Source: Paenibacillus bouchesdurhonensis
Lineage (GTDB): Bacteria > Bacillota > Bacilli > Paenibacillales > Paenibacillaceae
NCBI RefSeq assembly: GCF_900155685.1
Contig: NZ_LT732548.1
Location: forward strand, 3,849,048 to 3,913,047
Direction of reading: 5' to 3'
DNA: 64,000 nucleotides
Part shown: piece after piece, positions 51,864 through 60,043 of the stretch
How the letters are laid out: the number at the start of each line of letters is the position of its first letter
Numbering within the stretch: position 1 is the first letter of the stretch
The notes under the pieces: generated by a model
What the model was told of the DNA's origin: nothing
Databases searched by the model: none
The model's input: only the letters and a program-made list of their open reading frames with translations
Made by a program: the position numbers and the translations under genes

Positions 51864-51959
51864 ATTAATCGCTACAACGATAGTCACTACCAGCGTCAGC
51901 AGCGCTACAATAAGCCCACCAAAACGGATCATGATCGTTAAAGCGTCTTTAATCTCCAC
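51846..51959 (-). CDS. Hol-Tox type I toxin peptide
   Basis: 37-residue peptide starting at GTG 51959: VEIKDALTIMIRFGGLIVAL, then LTLVVTIVVAINQNTKK. It has one membrane helix and a basic end, matching the putative holin-like toxin family of Firmicutes. A strong AAGGGGGGG lies seven bases upstream but can pair with ATCTCCC just before it, which would hide the ribosome binding site. The promoter has an extended -10, TGGTATAAT (52034-52026). The message runs on to the stem at 51738-51761 and overlaps the antisense RNA. When free of the antitoxin RNA such peptides damage the membrane. Confidence 0.75.
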   Translation of the reverse strand: MEIKDALTIMIRFGGLIVALLTLVVTIVVAINQNTKK

Positions 51960-52129
51960 AGGCTATCCCCCCCCTTCCGGGAGATTAGCCGACCGTCCTT
52001 CAAGCCCGTTCCATGTACAAGCTCTATTATACCAGATTGTTACAGTAGAAAAACCAATGAAGCAGATCATAAACAATTGCAAAGGGATTCGAAGCCATCG
52101 GCTAACGAATCCCTAATTCAATTTACTAG

Positions 52130-52262
52130 AATATCTTCTCCTCTGCCGCGATATCCTCGTACAGATCAGCAATCGGATTACCCCTAGCTTGAATATAGGC
52201 GGCCGTCACGGTGCGGCGTTCTCATAAAACAGCGCACTGTCGTGCGCGACATAGTGAGGCGC
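52130..52262 (-). pseudogene. cotJC fragment (copy 4)
   Basis: On the minus strand the fragment reads APHYVAHDSALFYENA, a deletion and shift, then TAAYIQARGNPIADLYEDIA and AEEK before it stops. It is almost identical at DNA level to 60440-60560 of the intact cotJC. Both ends are missing. At its N-terminal side (52262) it joins AT-rich foreign sequence directly. Confidence 0.8.
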
Positions 52263-52663
52263 CATACTTTTGGTGAAACTGACTTTATAAATATGTTTAC
52301 TGCTAAAATAGCTGTAATCATTTCTGATCCTAACAATAATGATGTCGTCTCAAAAACACTTACTCATGAACAGCATGTGCTACATAATCCTACAAGAACC
52401 GGAACCTTGGAAATGCAATTTCTTCCATTGAGTATGACAGTGATAAAGACTATACTCTCTTTGGATTTAATGACAACGATGGTGACATAGTCAACTGGGT
52501 ATTTAAAAATGATTTATCTAACCGCTTCAAAGTTGGCGACTCATTGCGTTTGGAATTACGTGTTGTTGAAGAGACAAACGGATTTGAGAATATCGATTTA
52601 ATCAAAAACTTTCAAGATAGTGGAGAAATAGCTGAAGAAATTGATAAATACTTAATTCTATAA
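52263..52663 (+). pseudogene. Frameshifted AT-rich gene of unknown function
   Basis: The first half reads HTFGETDFINMFTAKIAVII and SDPNNNDVVSKTLTHEQHVL up to TGTLEMQFLP; after a one-base shift near 52428 it continues EYDSDKDYTLFGFNDNDGDI, VNWVFKNDLSNRFKVGDSLR and ends IAEEIDKYLIL. The beta-rich, acidic sequence matches no family I know. The 5' end is cut at the junction with the cotJC fragment. Base composition is clearly lower in GC than the neighbourhood, a sign of transfer. Confidence 0.55.
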
Positions 52664-52890
52664 AGAAACATGGTGATACTATCAATAAGGTAAAAAGTTG
52701 GGCTGTCATAGCACTAGTTTTCTGGGGAGTATTCCAATTTTTTTATTATATACTTAAAAACTTAATATTTGGACAAATCAACATACCATCACCTTATGAA
52801 AACATTGTTCAGATGATAAGCCTAATCATAATTATTTTACTCTCGATCATTATTACAATAATTTTAGTCAAAGGAAATAATATAAAGTAA
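52648..52890 (+). pseudogene. Two-helix membrane protein frame without start codon
   Basis: Overlapping the end of the previous frame, an open frame reads KKHGDTINKVKSWAVIALVF and on through two hydrophobic segments (FWGVFQFFYYILKNLIF and MISLIIIILLSIIITIILV) to TAA at 52890. No ATG, GTG or TTG opens it, so it is probably decayed, unless an unusual start is used. The arrangement (unknown gene, then two-helix protein) repeats at 54445-55518. Confidence 0.45.
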
Positions 52891-52895
52891 AAACC

Positions 52896-52934
52896 AAGAG
52901 TGAGCTATATCGAAATCGAGCTCACTCTTATTTT
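52896..52934 (+). terminator. Terminator after the decayed two-gene set
   Basis: AAGAGTGAGCT and AGCTCACTCTT pair around 12 bases and are followed by ATTTTT, directly after the stop at 52890. Confidence 0.8.
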
Positions 52935-53235
52935 TAATAATTGAAACTCAATTGAACTCTTTAGTTTAGAAACTCTTTGTGTTAATCTCTTAAATCTCCG
53001 GTATGATTGCCGCCCCAACCTCTATTTCTAATCAAACCTATCACAGGCAATCAATAAGAGAAATGGTGCAGCACACTAGTATGGATATAAGAAAGTTCAA
53101 AGAAAGAATCAGACCAATAACCACTATTATCTGATCTTGATGACCTGCACCTACATACTTAGGATTAATAAAGTCTATTAACAATAGTAACACTGAAGGG
53201 AGCATTAACTGTTCAATTAAACGTCGCCATTATGG

Positions 53236-53358
53236 TCAACTCGAGATGTGCGAATTTCCGGACTTCCAAAGCTACGATCCGTAAGCGTACATATTATTCG
53301 TGTGCAACTCTCTCCCGCAATTGTATTTACTCTCCAGAAAACTCTAGAAAAAACAAAG
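53236..53358. repeat. Direct repeat block, copy 1 (cotJC-derived)
   Basis: The stretch from GTCAACTCGAGATGTGCGAA to ACAAAG recurs at 56427-56535 with few changes and some length differences. In the second copy it is continuous with a diverged cotJC, and the minus-strand reading of its inner part (LEVRKFAHLEL) lines up with GTEELAHLEM of CotJC. The block is therefore the N-terminal part of another cotJC copy plus the preceding terminator arm. Confidence 0.65.
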
Positions 53359-53388
53359 AACCCTGCACGTTGTACAGGTTCTTTGTTT
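53351..53388 (-). terminator. Terminator of the zinc-ribbon gene
   Basis: AAACAAAGAACC and GGTTCTTTGTTT pair around 14 bases; the minus strand continues TTTTTTC. Confidence 0.75.
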
Positions 53389-53441
53389 TCCTACTATAAA
53401 AATCTCTTAATTACCCTCGCAGGCGAATTGTACCGCACCTA

Positions 53442-53642
53442 CTACACGCCAAGTGCTCCGGCGGCAGCGTCAACTTTTTCCTGAGGAGCATGGAAACAGC
53501 GTTTGCACACTTTCAAAACCTGCCCAAGGCCGCTTTTTCTCGTGTACAGCAATTTGATGCGCGTGCTCCTGCATACCGGGCAGGTACCGCGACCTCTGGA
53601 GGGTAGCGTCCACAACGCTTTTCCGCGTTTGGATTTGGACAT
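53442..53642 (-). CDS. Small zinc-ribbon protein accompanying cotJC
   Basis: 66-residue basic protein: MSKSKRGKALWTLPSRGRGT, then CPVC, a basic stretch RSTRIKLLYTRKSGLGQVLK, CKRC and an Ala-rich tail. The two CxxC pairs, about 26 residues apart, suggest one zinc ion. AAGGTGG lies six bases before ATG 53642. It follows a truncated cotJC copy by 33 bases, and a broken copy sits in the same place after the intact cotJC (60044-60231), so it was part of a duplicated cotJC unit. Function unknown; RNA or DNA binding is possible. Confidence 0.7.
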   Translation of the reverse strand: MSKSKRGKALWTLPSRGRGTCPVCRSTRIKLLYTRKSGLGQVLKVCKRCFHAPQEKVDAAAGALGV

Positions 53643-53675
53643 CTCAAACCACCTTCATTTCAAATTAGAATGCCG

Positions 53676-54067
53676 CTAGAATACCTTCTTCTTCCCCCGG
53701 TCATCCTTCAGGATCTCCACTGCCTCGCGGAAGCGCAAAGAATGGATAATTTCCCGCTCCCGAAGAAACTTGAGACCGTCCTGCAAGTCGACGTCATCGG
53801 TCATGTCGATGAGCCACTGGTATGTAGCCCTCGCCTTCTCCTCTGCCGCGATATCCTCGTATAAATCTGCGTTGGGGTCTCCCTTGGCTTGTATATAGGT
53901 GGCGGTCCATGGCACGCCTGCGGCGTTCTCGTAGAACAGAGCTTTATCATGATTGACATAATAAGGATCCATTCCTGCAGCCTTCAGTTCCTCTACCGTC
54001 GCATCCTTGGTCAGCTTATACACCATGGTGGCGATCATTTCCAGATGAGCCAACTCCTCGGTGCCTA
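53676..54067 (-). pseudogene. cotJC 5'-truncated copy (copy 3)
   Basis: The open frame covers the last two thirds of CotJC: GTEELAHLEMIATMVYKLTK, the conserved ALFYENAAGVPWTATYIQAK, and the end EILKDDRGKKKVF. Homology breaks off at GGCACC near 54067, where unrelated AT-rich DNA begins and an in-frame stop follows. It differs from the intact copy at many positions (for example DPYYVNHDK for APHYVAHDS), so the duplication is old. The N-terminal half with part of the manganese-catalase-like site is absent. Confidence 0.82.
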
Positions 54068-54444
54068 CAAGTTATCAATCATTATTTTGATGCAGTAATT
54101 TGTATGGTTTATTATGATATTTAGAAGTTTCTTAAATAATTAGTCTTTATAAATATTTATTTGTTGATTGAGACAGGTATCATCTATTTCTTGAATTAAG
54201 AAGATATGACTATACATTTCAAAATAATAGATAACTACTGTTCGATTTATCACTCTCATAGTAAAATTTCAGTTGAGTTTTAACAGAAAATGGAGTATCA
54301 CCACAATGAAACAATAATTCTTTAGCAAGTTTTAATAGGATTAAATTACTAACTTATCACTATTTGGATTTACTAAAGTTTACATATATGGTAATCTAGA
54401 GCTGGGTGGCCGCCAAATTTTAACTTTCATGGAGGGTGAACAAA
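54068..54444. other. AT-rich upstream region of the secreted protein gene
   Basis: 377 bases of very AT-rich DNA between the truncated cotJC and the secreted protein gene. No open frame. It must contain the promoter of 54445; no clear -35/-10 pair stands out. Confidence 0.5.
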
Positions 54445-55242
54445 TTGAAAAGAAGCTCAATATTTCTCTTTACTCTTCTTTTAATGGTTGTTTTCTCTAT
54501 TCCTGCATCTGCAGCACCAAATGAAAATGACCTTATTGCTCCTTTAGAAGATGCCTTTTCTAAGAATAATCAAGAAGTAGACCAATATCTAAAGATGATG
54601 GGTTTTACTGAAGATGAATTGGCTCCTTTATCCACAAAATTAAAAAAGGAAATTGCAAGTAATGGTGGAATAAAAATTAAAGTTGAGCAGTTAGATCCTG
54701 AAGAAAGAATTATTGATAAAGACGGAAATGATATTACCAATAGTAGGATTAGTATTCAAGATTATAATGATAGTAAATTTAGTTTGTATGGCCTCGCGAT
54801 TAAGACGGCATCAGGAACTACAGAAAATACTTATGATATTTACGCTCAGTATGTATGGAAGTCCAGACCTAATTTTGCTTTTACAGATACTTTAGCTATG
54901 TCTTGGCAATCCCAAGTTACTCCATTTGGTTCTCCTTATAGTGTCCATAATTGGAGAAATGATCCTTTTACTCACCAGTATACTAACTCTATTCAGAATC
55001 AACAAAATGAAGGAAATTCAGTTCTAATTGACTTATTGGCTGTGGATAGCCAGCAAGATGGATATATAAAGCAGACAGTAAAAGTGTCCAAAAGTTATCA
55101 AGGTACAACTGGCTCTGTTTCTCTAGGTTATGCACACAAAATCATTCCAGGAATTGTTTCAACTATTTTGAATTATTTTAGTATTTCTTTTTCTGGATCA
55201 GGATATCAAGAATTTACTGACAGATTTAACTTTACTTATTAA
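54445..55242 (+). CDS. Secreted protein of unknown function, AT-rich
   Basis: 265-residue exported protein. Signal peptide of about 25 residues (SIFLFTLLLMVVFSIPASAA). A short helical region (residues 30-70, LEDAFSKNNQEVDQYLKMMG) is followed by a beta-rich, Ser/Thr/Asn/Tyr-rich domain with YGLAIKTASGTTENTYDIYA and ending SGSGYQEFTDRFNFTY. TTG 54445 is set by GGAGGGTGA eight bases before it. No family is recognised. GC content is far below the neighbouring genes. It is followed by a hairpin and a two-helix membrane protein gene, the layout of a secreted toxin and its immunity protein (inference only). Confidence 0.72.
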   Translation: MKRSSIFLFTLLLMVVFSIPASAAPNENDLIAPLEDAFSKNNQEVDQYLKMMGFTEDELAPLSTKLKKEIASNGGIKIKVEQLDPEERIIDKDGNDITNSRISIQDYNDSKFSLYGLAIKTASGTTENTYDIYAQYVWKSRPNFAFTDTLAMSWQSQVTPFGSPYSVHNWRNDPFTHQYTNSIQNQQNEGNSVLIDLLAVDSQQDGYIKQTVKVSKSYQGTTGSVSLGYAHKIIPGIVSTILNYFSISFSGSGYQEFTDRFNFTY

Positions 55243-55260
55243 TCAGTACATTGACAAAAT

Positions 55261-55283
55261 GGACGCGGGAACTCTCCGCGTCC
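55261..55283 (+). terminator. Hairpin between the secreted protein and two-helix genes
   Basis: GGACGCGG and CCGCGTCC pair around seven bases. It lacks a T run, so it may protect the 3' end or attenuate transcription into the next gene, with no full stop. Confidence 0.45.
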
Positions 55284-55311
55284 TAAAAAACTGTTGAAGG
55301 GATGTTGTAAA

Positions 55312-55518
55312 TTGATTTTTATATACATGGCTTCCTCCATTGTGATTTATTACATTTTACTAGGTGTTTTAGCTATATTTCGGATTCATTTCTTTGATGG
55401 TAACCTTGAAACTTTATTCATGATTTTATTTATTATTATCAGTATTTTAATATACATTTCGAACCAAATAAATAAATTAATAGACTTAGAAAAAATGAAA
55501 CAGCAAGATAAAGATTAG
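55312..55518 (+). CDS. Two-helix small membrane protein
   Basis: 68-residue protein with two hydrophobic segments (YMASSIVIYYILLGVLAIF and TLFMILFIIISILIYISNQI) joined by the short loop RIHFFDGNLE and a charged tail (KLIDLEKMKQQDKD). TTG 55312 is chosen for GAAGGGATG nine bases upstream. It lies 69 bases after the secreted protein gene, same strand and same low GC. Size and topology fit immunity proteins of secreted toxins, but no homologue is recognised. Confidence 0.6.
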   Translation: MIFIYMASSIVIYYILLGVLAIFRIHFFDGNLETLFMILFIIISILIYISNQINKLIDLEKMKQQDKD

Positions 55519-56065
55519 TGATTTAACTCTAAAATGGGTTTAATCTGATCTGAAATTTTGTATAAACACGCCTAAAAACATAAGGAATAACTTAAGGATG
55601 GGGCAGAGACGATCTAGAAAAAAAACCAAAAACAAGCCGAATCTGACCAATTCTGGACAAGGCCAGTCACTTTGCAGGTAATATTCATTGTTGTCAAATA
55701 GTGCATCTCAAGCAAGGATTCATCTGTAGGAAAGATATCTTTCCCTTCGTAACTTGCGAAGGTAGCTTATATTATTATTATGACAGAGCCGGCTTGTCTT
55801 ATGTCTGAGATAAATCAATCGAATGCCAGTAATTTTTCAAAATGAAAACAAGTTGGAAGGTTGGATCGTAAGAATACAACTGCGCCCTCGCTACTAAAAT
55901 TACTTTGTCCATATGATTCTGATGAACAGATGAACGAAGTAAGGCCCACTAACCATCAGTATAGGTTAGCAGGCTTCGAGATTCCTGTTATTTATCCGAG
56001 TCAAAAATAGGTGGCTATCGGTTCATAAATACTCAATAGACTAATTCTATTCAACACTAAATTCT
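55519..56065. other. Gene-free AT-rich stretch
   Basis: 547 bases between the two-helix protein gene and the diverged cotJC copy. No open frame with a ribosome binding site was found. Contains the perfect palindrome GGAAAGATATCTTTCC (55737-55752); otherwise nothing recognisable. Confidence 0.5.
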
Positions 56066-56512
56066 CTAAAATACCTTCTTCTTTCCCCGCCCATTCTTCA
56101 ATATCTCCACCGTTTCACAGAAACGCAGTGAGTGGATGATCTCCCGTTCCCGCAGGAACTTCAAACTGTCCTGCAAATCGCAGTCATCGGTCATGTCGAT
56201 GAGCCACTGATATGTAGCTCGCGCCTTCTCCTCTGTCGCAATGTTTTCCTCGTAAAGGTCGGCGATCGTATCGCCCTTCGCTTGAATGTAGGCGGCTGTA
56301 AACGGCACGCCAGAAGCGTTCTCATAGAACAGCACACTGTCGTGCGCAATGTAACGTGAAACCAATACCACTGCCTTCAGATCTTCTACCATCGCATCCT
56401 TCGGCAGCTTGATACCATCGTAATGATCAACTCGAGATGTGCGAATTTCCGGACTTCCAGAGCTACGATCCGTAGGCGTACATATTGTTCGTGTGCAACC
56501 CCTCCCGTAAAA
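56066..56512 (-). pseudogene. Diverged cotJC copy with frameshift (copy 2)
   Basis: The last 108 codons are open and read like CotJC (VLFYENASGVPFTAAYIQAK, then EILKNGRGKKKVF), with one inserted residue in DLYEENIATEEK. Upstream, homology continues in other frames (AHLELI for AHLEMI), so at least one frameshift separates the halves. The N-terminal end runs into the repeat block and is cut by the insertion-sequence junction near 56535. Confidence 0.78.
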
Positions 56513-56535
56513 TTAGTATTAACTCCTCAAAAAAC
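56427..56535. repeat. Direct repeat block, copy 2 (cotJC-derived)
   Basis: Second copy of the block at 53236-53358. Here it is continuous with the diverged cotJC copy on one side and stops at ACAAAG|GGGCTGTCC on the other, where the insertion sequence begins. Confidence 0.65.
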
Positions 56536-56667
56536 AAAGGGGCTGTCCAGAAACCAGCTAATGTTTGTCAAGCATTTTGCTTTAATTTAAATAAGATTGC
56601 TGGTATAATGTTTTCATTGCATGACAAATATTCCTTCTGTGCAGAAGGAATATGGTTAAATATGGGA

Positions 56668-57846
56668 TTATGCTTTGTAAGGCTGGCTCTTACTAAGGAT
56701 GGCGTAAATATGATGGAGCAGCTTGTTCGCGCAAGCAATCACAACCACCTTATAGGGCTTGCCCTCTTTTCTTTTCTTATCGTAATAGCTCCAGATCCTT
56801 CGGTTTGCACTTTTCCGGACTCCACATTGCACCGCTAGATACAAGGAACGTCGAAGCCTTTTTGATCCACGCTTGGTAATTCTCGAACTTGTGGCAGTAA
56901 ATTTCCCAGAGCTATAGATTGTAGGGTCTAAGCCGGCATAAGCGACCAATTGCTTGGCGTCTTCAAACTGATGGATGTCCCCAATCTCTGCAACGATCGC
57001 CGCAGCCAATTTATCCCCAATCCCGGGAATACTTTTCAACCATTCTACCTCGGGTAAAGTCGATGCGATCCGATTCATCTGTCTCTCAAGGTCGCCTAAT
57101 TGTTCGATGAACGTGAGTAACAAAGTGACCATGCTGCTTAACATTACCGTTTGCGCTCTGCTTATCGGATAATCCCTCCAGATGGACAAGAGCACCTCGA
57201 TACGTTCCGCTTTTTCTTCCACCCAACGTTTGGAGTGGGATTTCCCGACACCTTCCTGAATCACTTCCATAAGATTCTCACTATCATCTTCCAAACAACG
57301 TTTCAGCACGCTTAGTGAGGTAATCGAAAACAGATTAGAAAAGATCTTCTCGTAGTCTGGAAACACTTGATCCAGCAACGCTCTGGTATTCAGTTTTGCT
57401 TGCACGAACATGTCTGTCACAAACTCATGTTGTCTCGTCACATGCTGCAGTTCTGTAAACGCCTTATCCCACGTACGATGCGGTTCGACGTCTCCACGGT
57501 AATACATATCCGCTAAATGCCATGTGTCTGTAGCGTCCGTCTTCACCTTGCGCAATTGAGTTCCTTTTGCCCGTTTCGACTGCAATGGATTAACGATGAA
57601 GTGCGTCCATCCGCTGCGCTTCAGATAGGCGACAAGTGGCTTATGGTAATGCCCTGTCGCTTCTAGCACGACTACTGGGGTAATCCCCGTTGCCACGTGT
57701 CCCCCCGCTAAAACCTCACCTAATCGTTCAAATCCATTCTCATCATGCGAGATGCTTTCCAACTTCCCGTAAGGCTCGTTCCTCTTCGTAAAGGCTTGCA
57801 TCACACTACATCCCTTTGCCACATCCACACCTACCACTGGCTCCAT
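56668..57846 (-). CDS. IS110-family transposase
   Basis: 392-residue full-length DEDD recombinase. The N-terminal RuvC-like domain shows VVGVDVAKGCSVMQAF (first Asp), VVLEATGHYHKPLVAYLK (Glu) and RKVKTDATDTWHLADMYYRG (Asp pair). After a coiled coil, the C-terminal domain has WLKSIPGIGDKLAAAIVAEI and LVAYAGLDPTIYSSGKFTAT with the catalytic Ser. These enzymes insert through a bridge RNA. ATG 57846 follows AGGAGGTTGTT. No frameshift is visible, so it may be active. Confidence 0.93.
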   Translation of the reverse strand: MEPVVGVDVAKGCSVMQAFTKRNEPYGKLESISHDENGFERLGEVLAGGHVATGITPVVVLEATGHYHKPLVAYLKRSGWTHFIVNPLQSKRAKGTQLRKVKTDATDTWHLADMYYRGDVEPHRTWDKAFTELQHVTRQHEFVTDMFVQAKLNTRALLDQVFPDYEKIFSNLFSITSLSVLKRCLEDDSENLMEVIQEGVGKSHSKRWVEEKAERIEVLLSIWRDYPISRAQTVMLSSMVTLLLTFIEQLGDLERQMNRIASTLPEVEWLKSIPGIGDKLAAAIVAEIGDIHQFEDAKQLVAYAGLDPTIYSSGKFTATSSRITKRGSKRLRRSLYLAVQCGVRKSANRRIWSYYDKKRKEGKPYKVVVIACANKLLHHIYAILSKSQPYKA

Positions 57847-58107
57847 AACAACCTCCTACATATCAATTTCCGGCACTCCCACGATGGTTCCAAATCCATA
57901 GCTTCGCTTGTGATACGAGGTCGTTCCCTCAACCAGCTCAAACATGTTTATTTGGAGTAGTGGGAAAACAGTTTCTGGAACGGGGTAGAATCCCCCAAAG
58001 TCAGTTGCGTTTTCCCGGCTACCACCATCGTAAAACAACCATAAAGAAAGGCCAACCAGAAAACCCTGGTTAACCTAATAATACGAAAGTCAGTGAAAAC
58101 TGACTAC
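57847..58107 (-). ncRNA. Candidate bridge RNA region of the IS110 element
   Basis: The 260-base non-coding leader in front of the transposase is rich in stems when read on the minus strand: AGTCAGTTTTCACTGACT, AACCAGGGTTTTCTGGTT, GGGGGATTCTACCCC and GGTTGAGGGAACGACC. In IS110-group elements the bridge RNA is encoded in exactly this position. The stems are seen by eye; loops that match the insertion site were not demonstrated. A 60-codon frame here is not considered a gene. Confidence 0.45.
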
Positions 58108-58112
58108 TGGCA

Positions 58113-59984
58113 GCCCCGTTTGTGTTGAATCCCAAAAACATGCACAAAAAAATCGTCTTTTCCTGTAAAATGAAAGTTACCACACCAACACCTACAGAAA
58201 GGACGATTTTTATGAGTAATCTTACGACTACTACTAAACATTATAACACGCAGCCAACACTTCCTCTAGGAGATATTGAAGAAAAGGCTACTTCTAAACG
58301 GAGCTTTGTTCCTACTTTCAAAACCTACGATAACCAGCAGATCCACATGATCTTTGATCTTCAAGAATTTATCCCCGTTGACCATGTCTCGCGTGTCATA
58401 GATGAAATGATCGAAGCGATTCCTGATGAGCAACTATTTGCGTATTATACGGGTGGTGGCCGTAGCTCTTATCATCCGAAAATGATGCTGAAAGTGATTC
58501 TTTATGGCTACTCACAAAAAGTGTATTCCTGCCGTGGTATCGAAAAACTACTCCAAGAAAACATCCCAGCGATGTGGTTAGCCGCAATGCAACAACCCGA
58601 TTTCCGCACCATTAATGATTTCCGTGGCGTTCGAGAAGGCCTTCATGGATGAGCTTTTTGAAACGATGATTGTGAAACTCATCGAAGAAAACTACATTAC
58701 GATGGAGAACTACTTTTTGGATGGTACCAAGATCGAAGCGAATGCCAATAAGTATTCATTTGTGTGGAAAAAATCGACGCTGCAATTTGAAGAAAAACTG
58801 AAAGACAAGATTCAAGAAACGCTTTGTCATATTCATAAGATGACAGAGCTTGAAGCAGGTGGGCATGGGGATAAAGCGTCAGAAGAACTGCCCGCTCAAT
58901 TAGAAGAAGCTGCATCCGTACTCGATGAAAAGATCGAGTCCTTAACGGAACAAATAGCTGAGGAAAGTAACGTTGACAACCGAAAAGAAATGCGGATGCA
59001 GCGTAGTGCCTTGAAGAAGCCACTGAGGCTCATTCGTGAGGATTTTCTTCCACGGTTAGCCAAATATGACGCACAAAAAGCTTGTTTCGGAGATCGCAAC
59101 AGCTACTCCAAAACCGATCCGGATGCTACGTTTATGCGGATGAAAGAAGACCACATGAAAAATGGTCAGCTTAAGCCTGGCTACAATGTGCAGATGGCCA
59201 CCGAAAACCAATTTGTTTTATTTTATAGTCTTCATCAACGTCCGACGGATACGCGCTGTTTCATTCCACATCTGGAGAAGCTAGCAGCCTCTTCTTTACC
59301 TATGCCTAAAACCGTCACTGCCGATGCTGGGTATGGCAGTGAGGAAAATTATTTGTATGCGGTTGGCGAAGAAAAAGAGCCGAGGTTTGATTTTCTCATT
59401 CCGTACGGGAGCTACCTCAAGGAACAAAGCAAACGATACAAAAAGGACATCAAGCATGCGAAAAATTGGATCTACGAGGAACATGATGATCGATTCATTT
59501 GCCCCAATAGCAGATATGTCCCGTTCAAAAAGTACCAGACGAAAAAGAACCGATCTGGTCTGGAACAAAGTTTTAAAATCTATGAATGTGAAGATTGTAG
59601 CGACTGCCCCTTGAAGCAAGCATGCACCACAGCGAAAGGAAATCGCCAGGTTCACTGGAATACGATCTGGGAAGAATTAAAAGCAAAGGCCAAAACAGCC
59701 CTTGAATGTGAAGAGAAATCCGCGATCTATGCCCGGCGTAAAGTCGAGGTAGAGAGCGTATTTGGTCACATCAAGGGCAATCGATCGTTCCGCAGATTTT
59801 CTTTGCGGGGCTTGGACAAGGTTTATGTGGAATTTGGGATTGTAGCTTTAGCCCATAACCTCCTGAAAGTAGCAGGCATCCGTCTCGCTACTTTCCTCAA
59901 AAGTAGTGTCACAAAAAAAGTTGGAGCGGAAACATTAAGTTTTCCCTCCAACTTTTTTATTTTAGGGACTTATGGGACAGCTCC
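58113..59984 (+). mobile_element. IS1182-family insertion element
   Basis: Holds a frameshifted IS1182 transposase. The right end GGGACTTATGGGACAGCTCC (59965-59984) is an IS1182-type terminal repeat. Its partner GGGGCTGTCC is not at 58113 but at 56536, suggesting that the IS110 element lies inside the 5' part of this element. Upstream of the transposase AAAATCGTC and GACGATTTTT pair over about 60 bases, probably blocking read-in translation. Confidence 0.7.
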
Positions 59985-60015
59985 TATTTGTTTTTCTGCT
60001 AAAAAGTTCTCCTAA
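58212..60015 (+). pseudogene. IS1182-family transposase, frameshifted
   Basis: The first frame (58212-58652) reads SFVPTFKTYDNQQIHMIFDL, then the DUF772 helix bundle to QPDFRTINDFRGV. The reading frame shifts near 58630, and the second frame (from about 58615) continues FEKAFMDELFETMIVKLIEE, YFLDGTKIEANANKYSFVWK, TADAGYGSEENYLYA and ESVFGHIKGNRSFRRFSLRG, covering the DDE domain. In intact members this is one gene of about 480-560 codons. The 3' end reads through the terminal repeat and stops in flanking DNA at 60015. AGAAAGGACG precedes ATG 58212. Programmed frameshifting is not typical of the family, so it is called broken. Confidence 0.8.
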
Positions 60016-60043
60016 TTACCACGCAGTCGGGTCGCACCGCCTT

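Larger units (their letters stand above)
52891..53441. other. AT-rich spacer with remnants
   Basis: No credible complete gene. Contains the terminator at 52896-52934, a minus-strand hydrophobic frame of 54 codons at 53041-53205 without a ribosome binding site, the repeat block 53236-53358 and the terminator at 53351-53388. Confidence 0.5.
56536..58112 (-). mobile_element. IS110-family insertion element (borders approximate)
   Basis: Contains one IS110 transposase gene with 266 bases of non-coding DNA in front and about 130 behind. The left border GGGGCTGTCCAGAAACCAGC abuts the repeat block. On the right, the complement of the sequence ending near 58112 reads GGGGCTGCCAGTAGTCAG, similar to it, so these may be short terminal repeats; alternatively the left repeat belongs to the IS1182 element (see findings). 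IS110 elements normally lack clear inverted repeats, so the borders are uncertain. The perfect palindrome ATATTCCTTCTG/CAGAAGGAATAT is at 56628-56653. Confidence 0.6.

Noticed and set aside
51411..52262. CRISPR array in the repeat-rich region
   Set aside because: Short inverted repeats around 51.7-52.1 kb are terminators and the toxin-antitoxin stems; there is no regular repeat-spacer pattern and no cas gene in the window.
53041..53205. 54-codon hydrophobic open frame on the minus strand
   Set aside because: It encodes two hydrophobic stretches but has no ribosome binding site and lies in low-GC spacer where such frames arise by chance.
55737..55752. Perfect palindrome GGAAAGATATCTTTCC as an operator
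   Set aside because: No gene or promoter within reach and no second copy seen; may be chance in AT-rich DNA.
57856..58038. 60-codon open frame upstream of the IS110 transposase
   Set aside because: It has no ribosome binding site and covers the stem-rich leader that better fits a bridge RNA.
58122..58211. Earlier in-frame start for the IS1182 transposase
   Set aside because: The 30 extra residues precede the AGAAAGGACG ribosome binding site and span the stem that blocks read-in; ATG 58212 is the better start.
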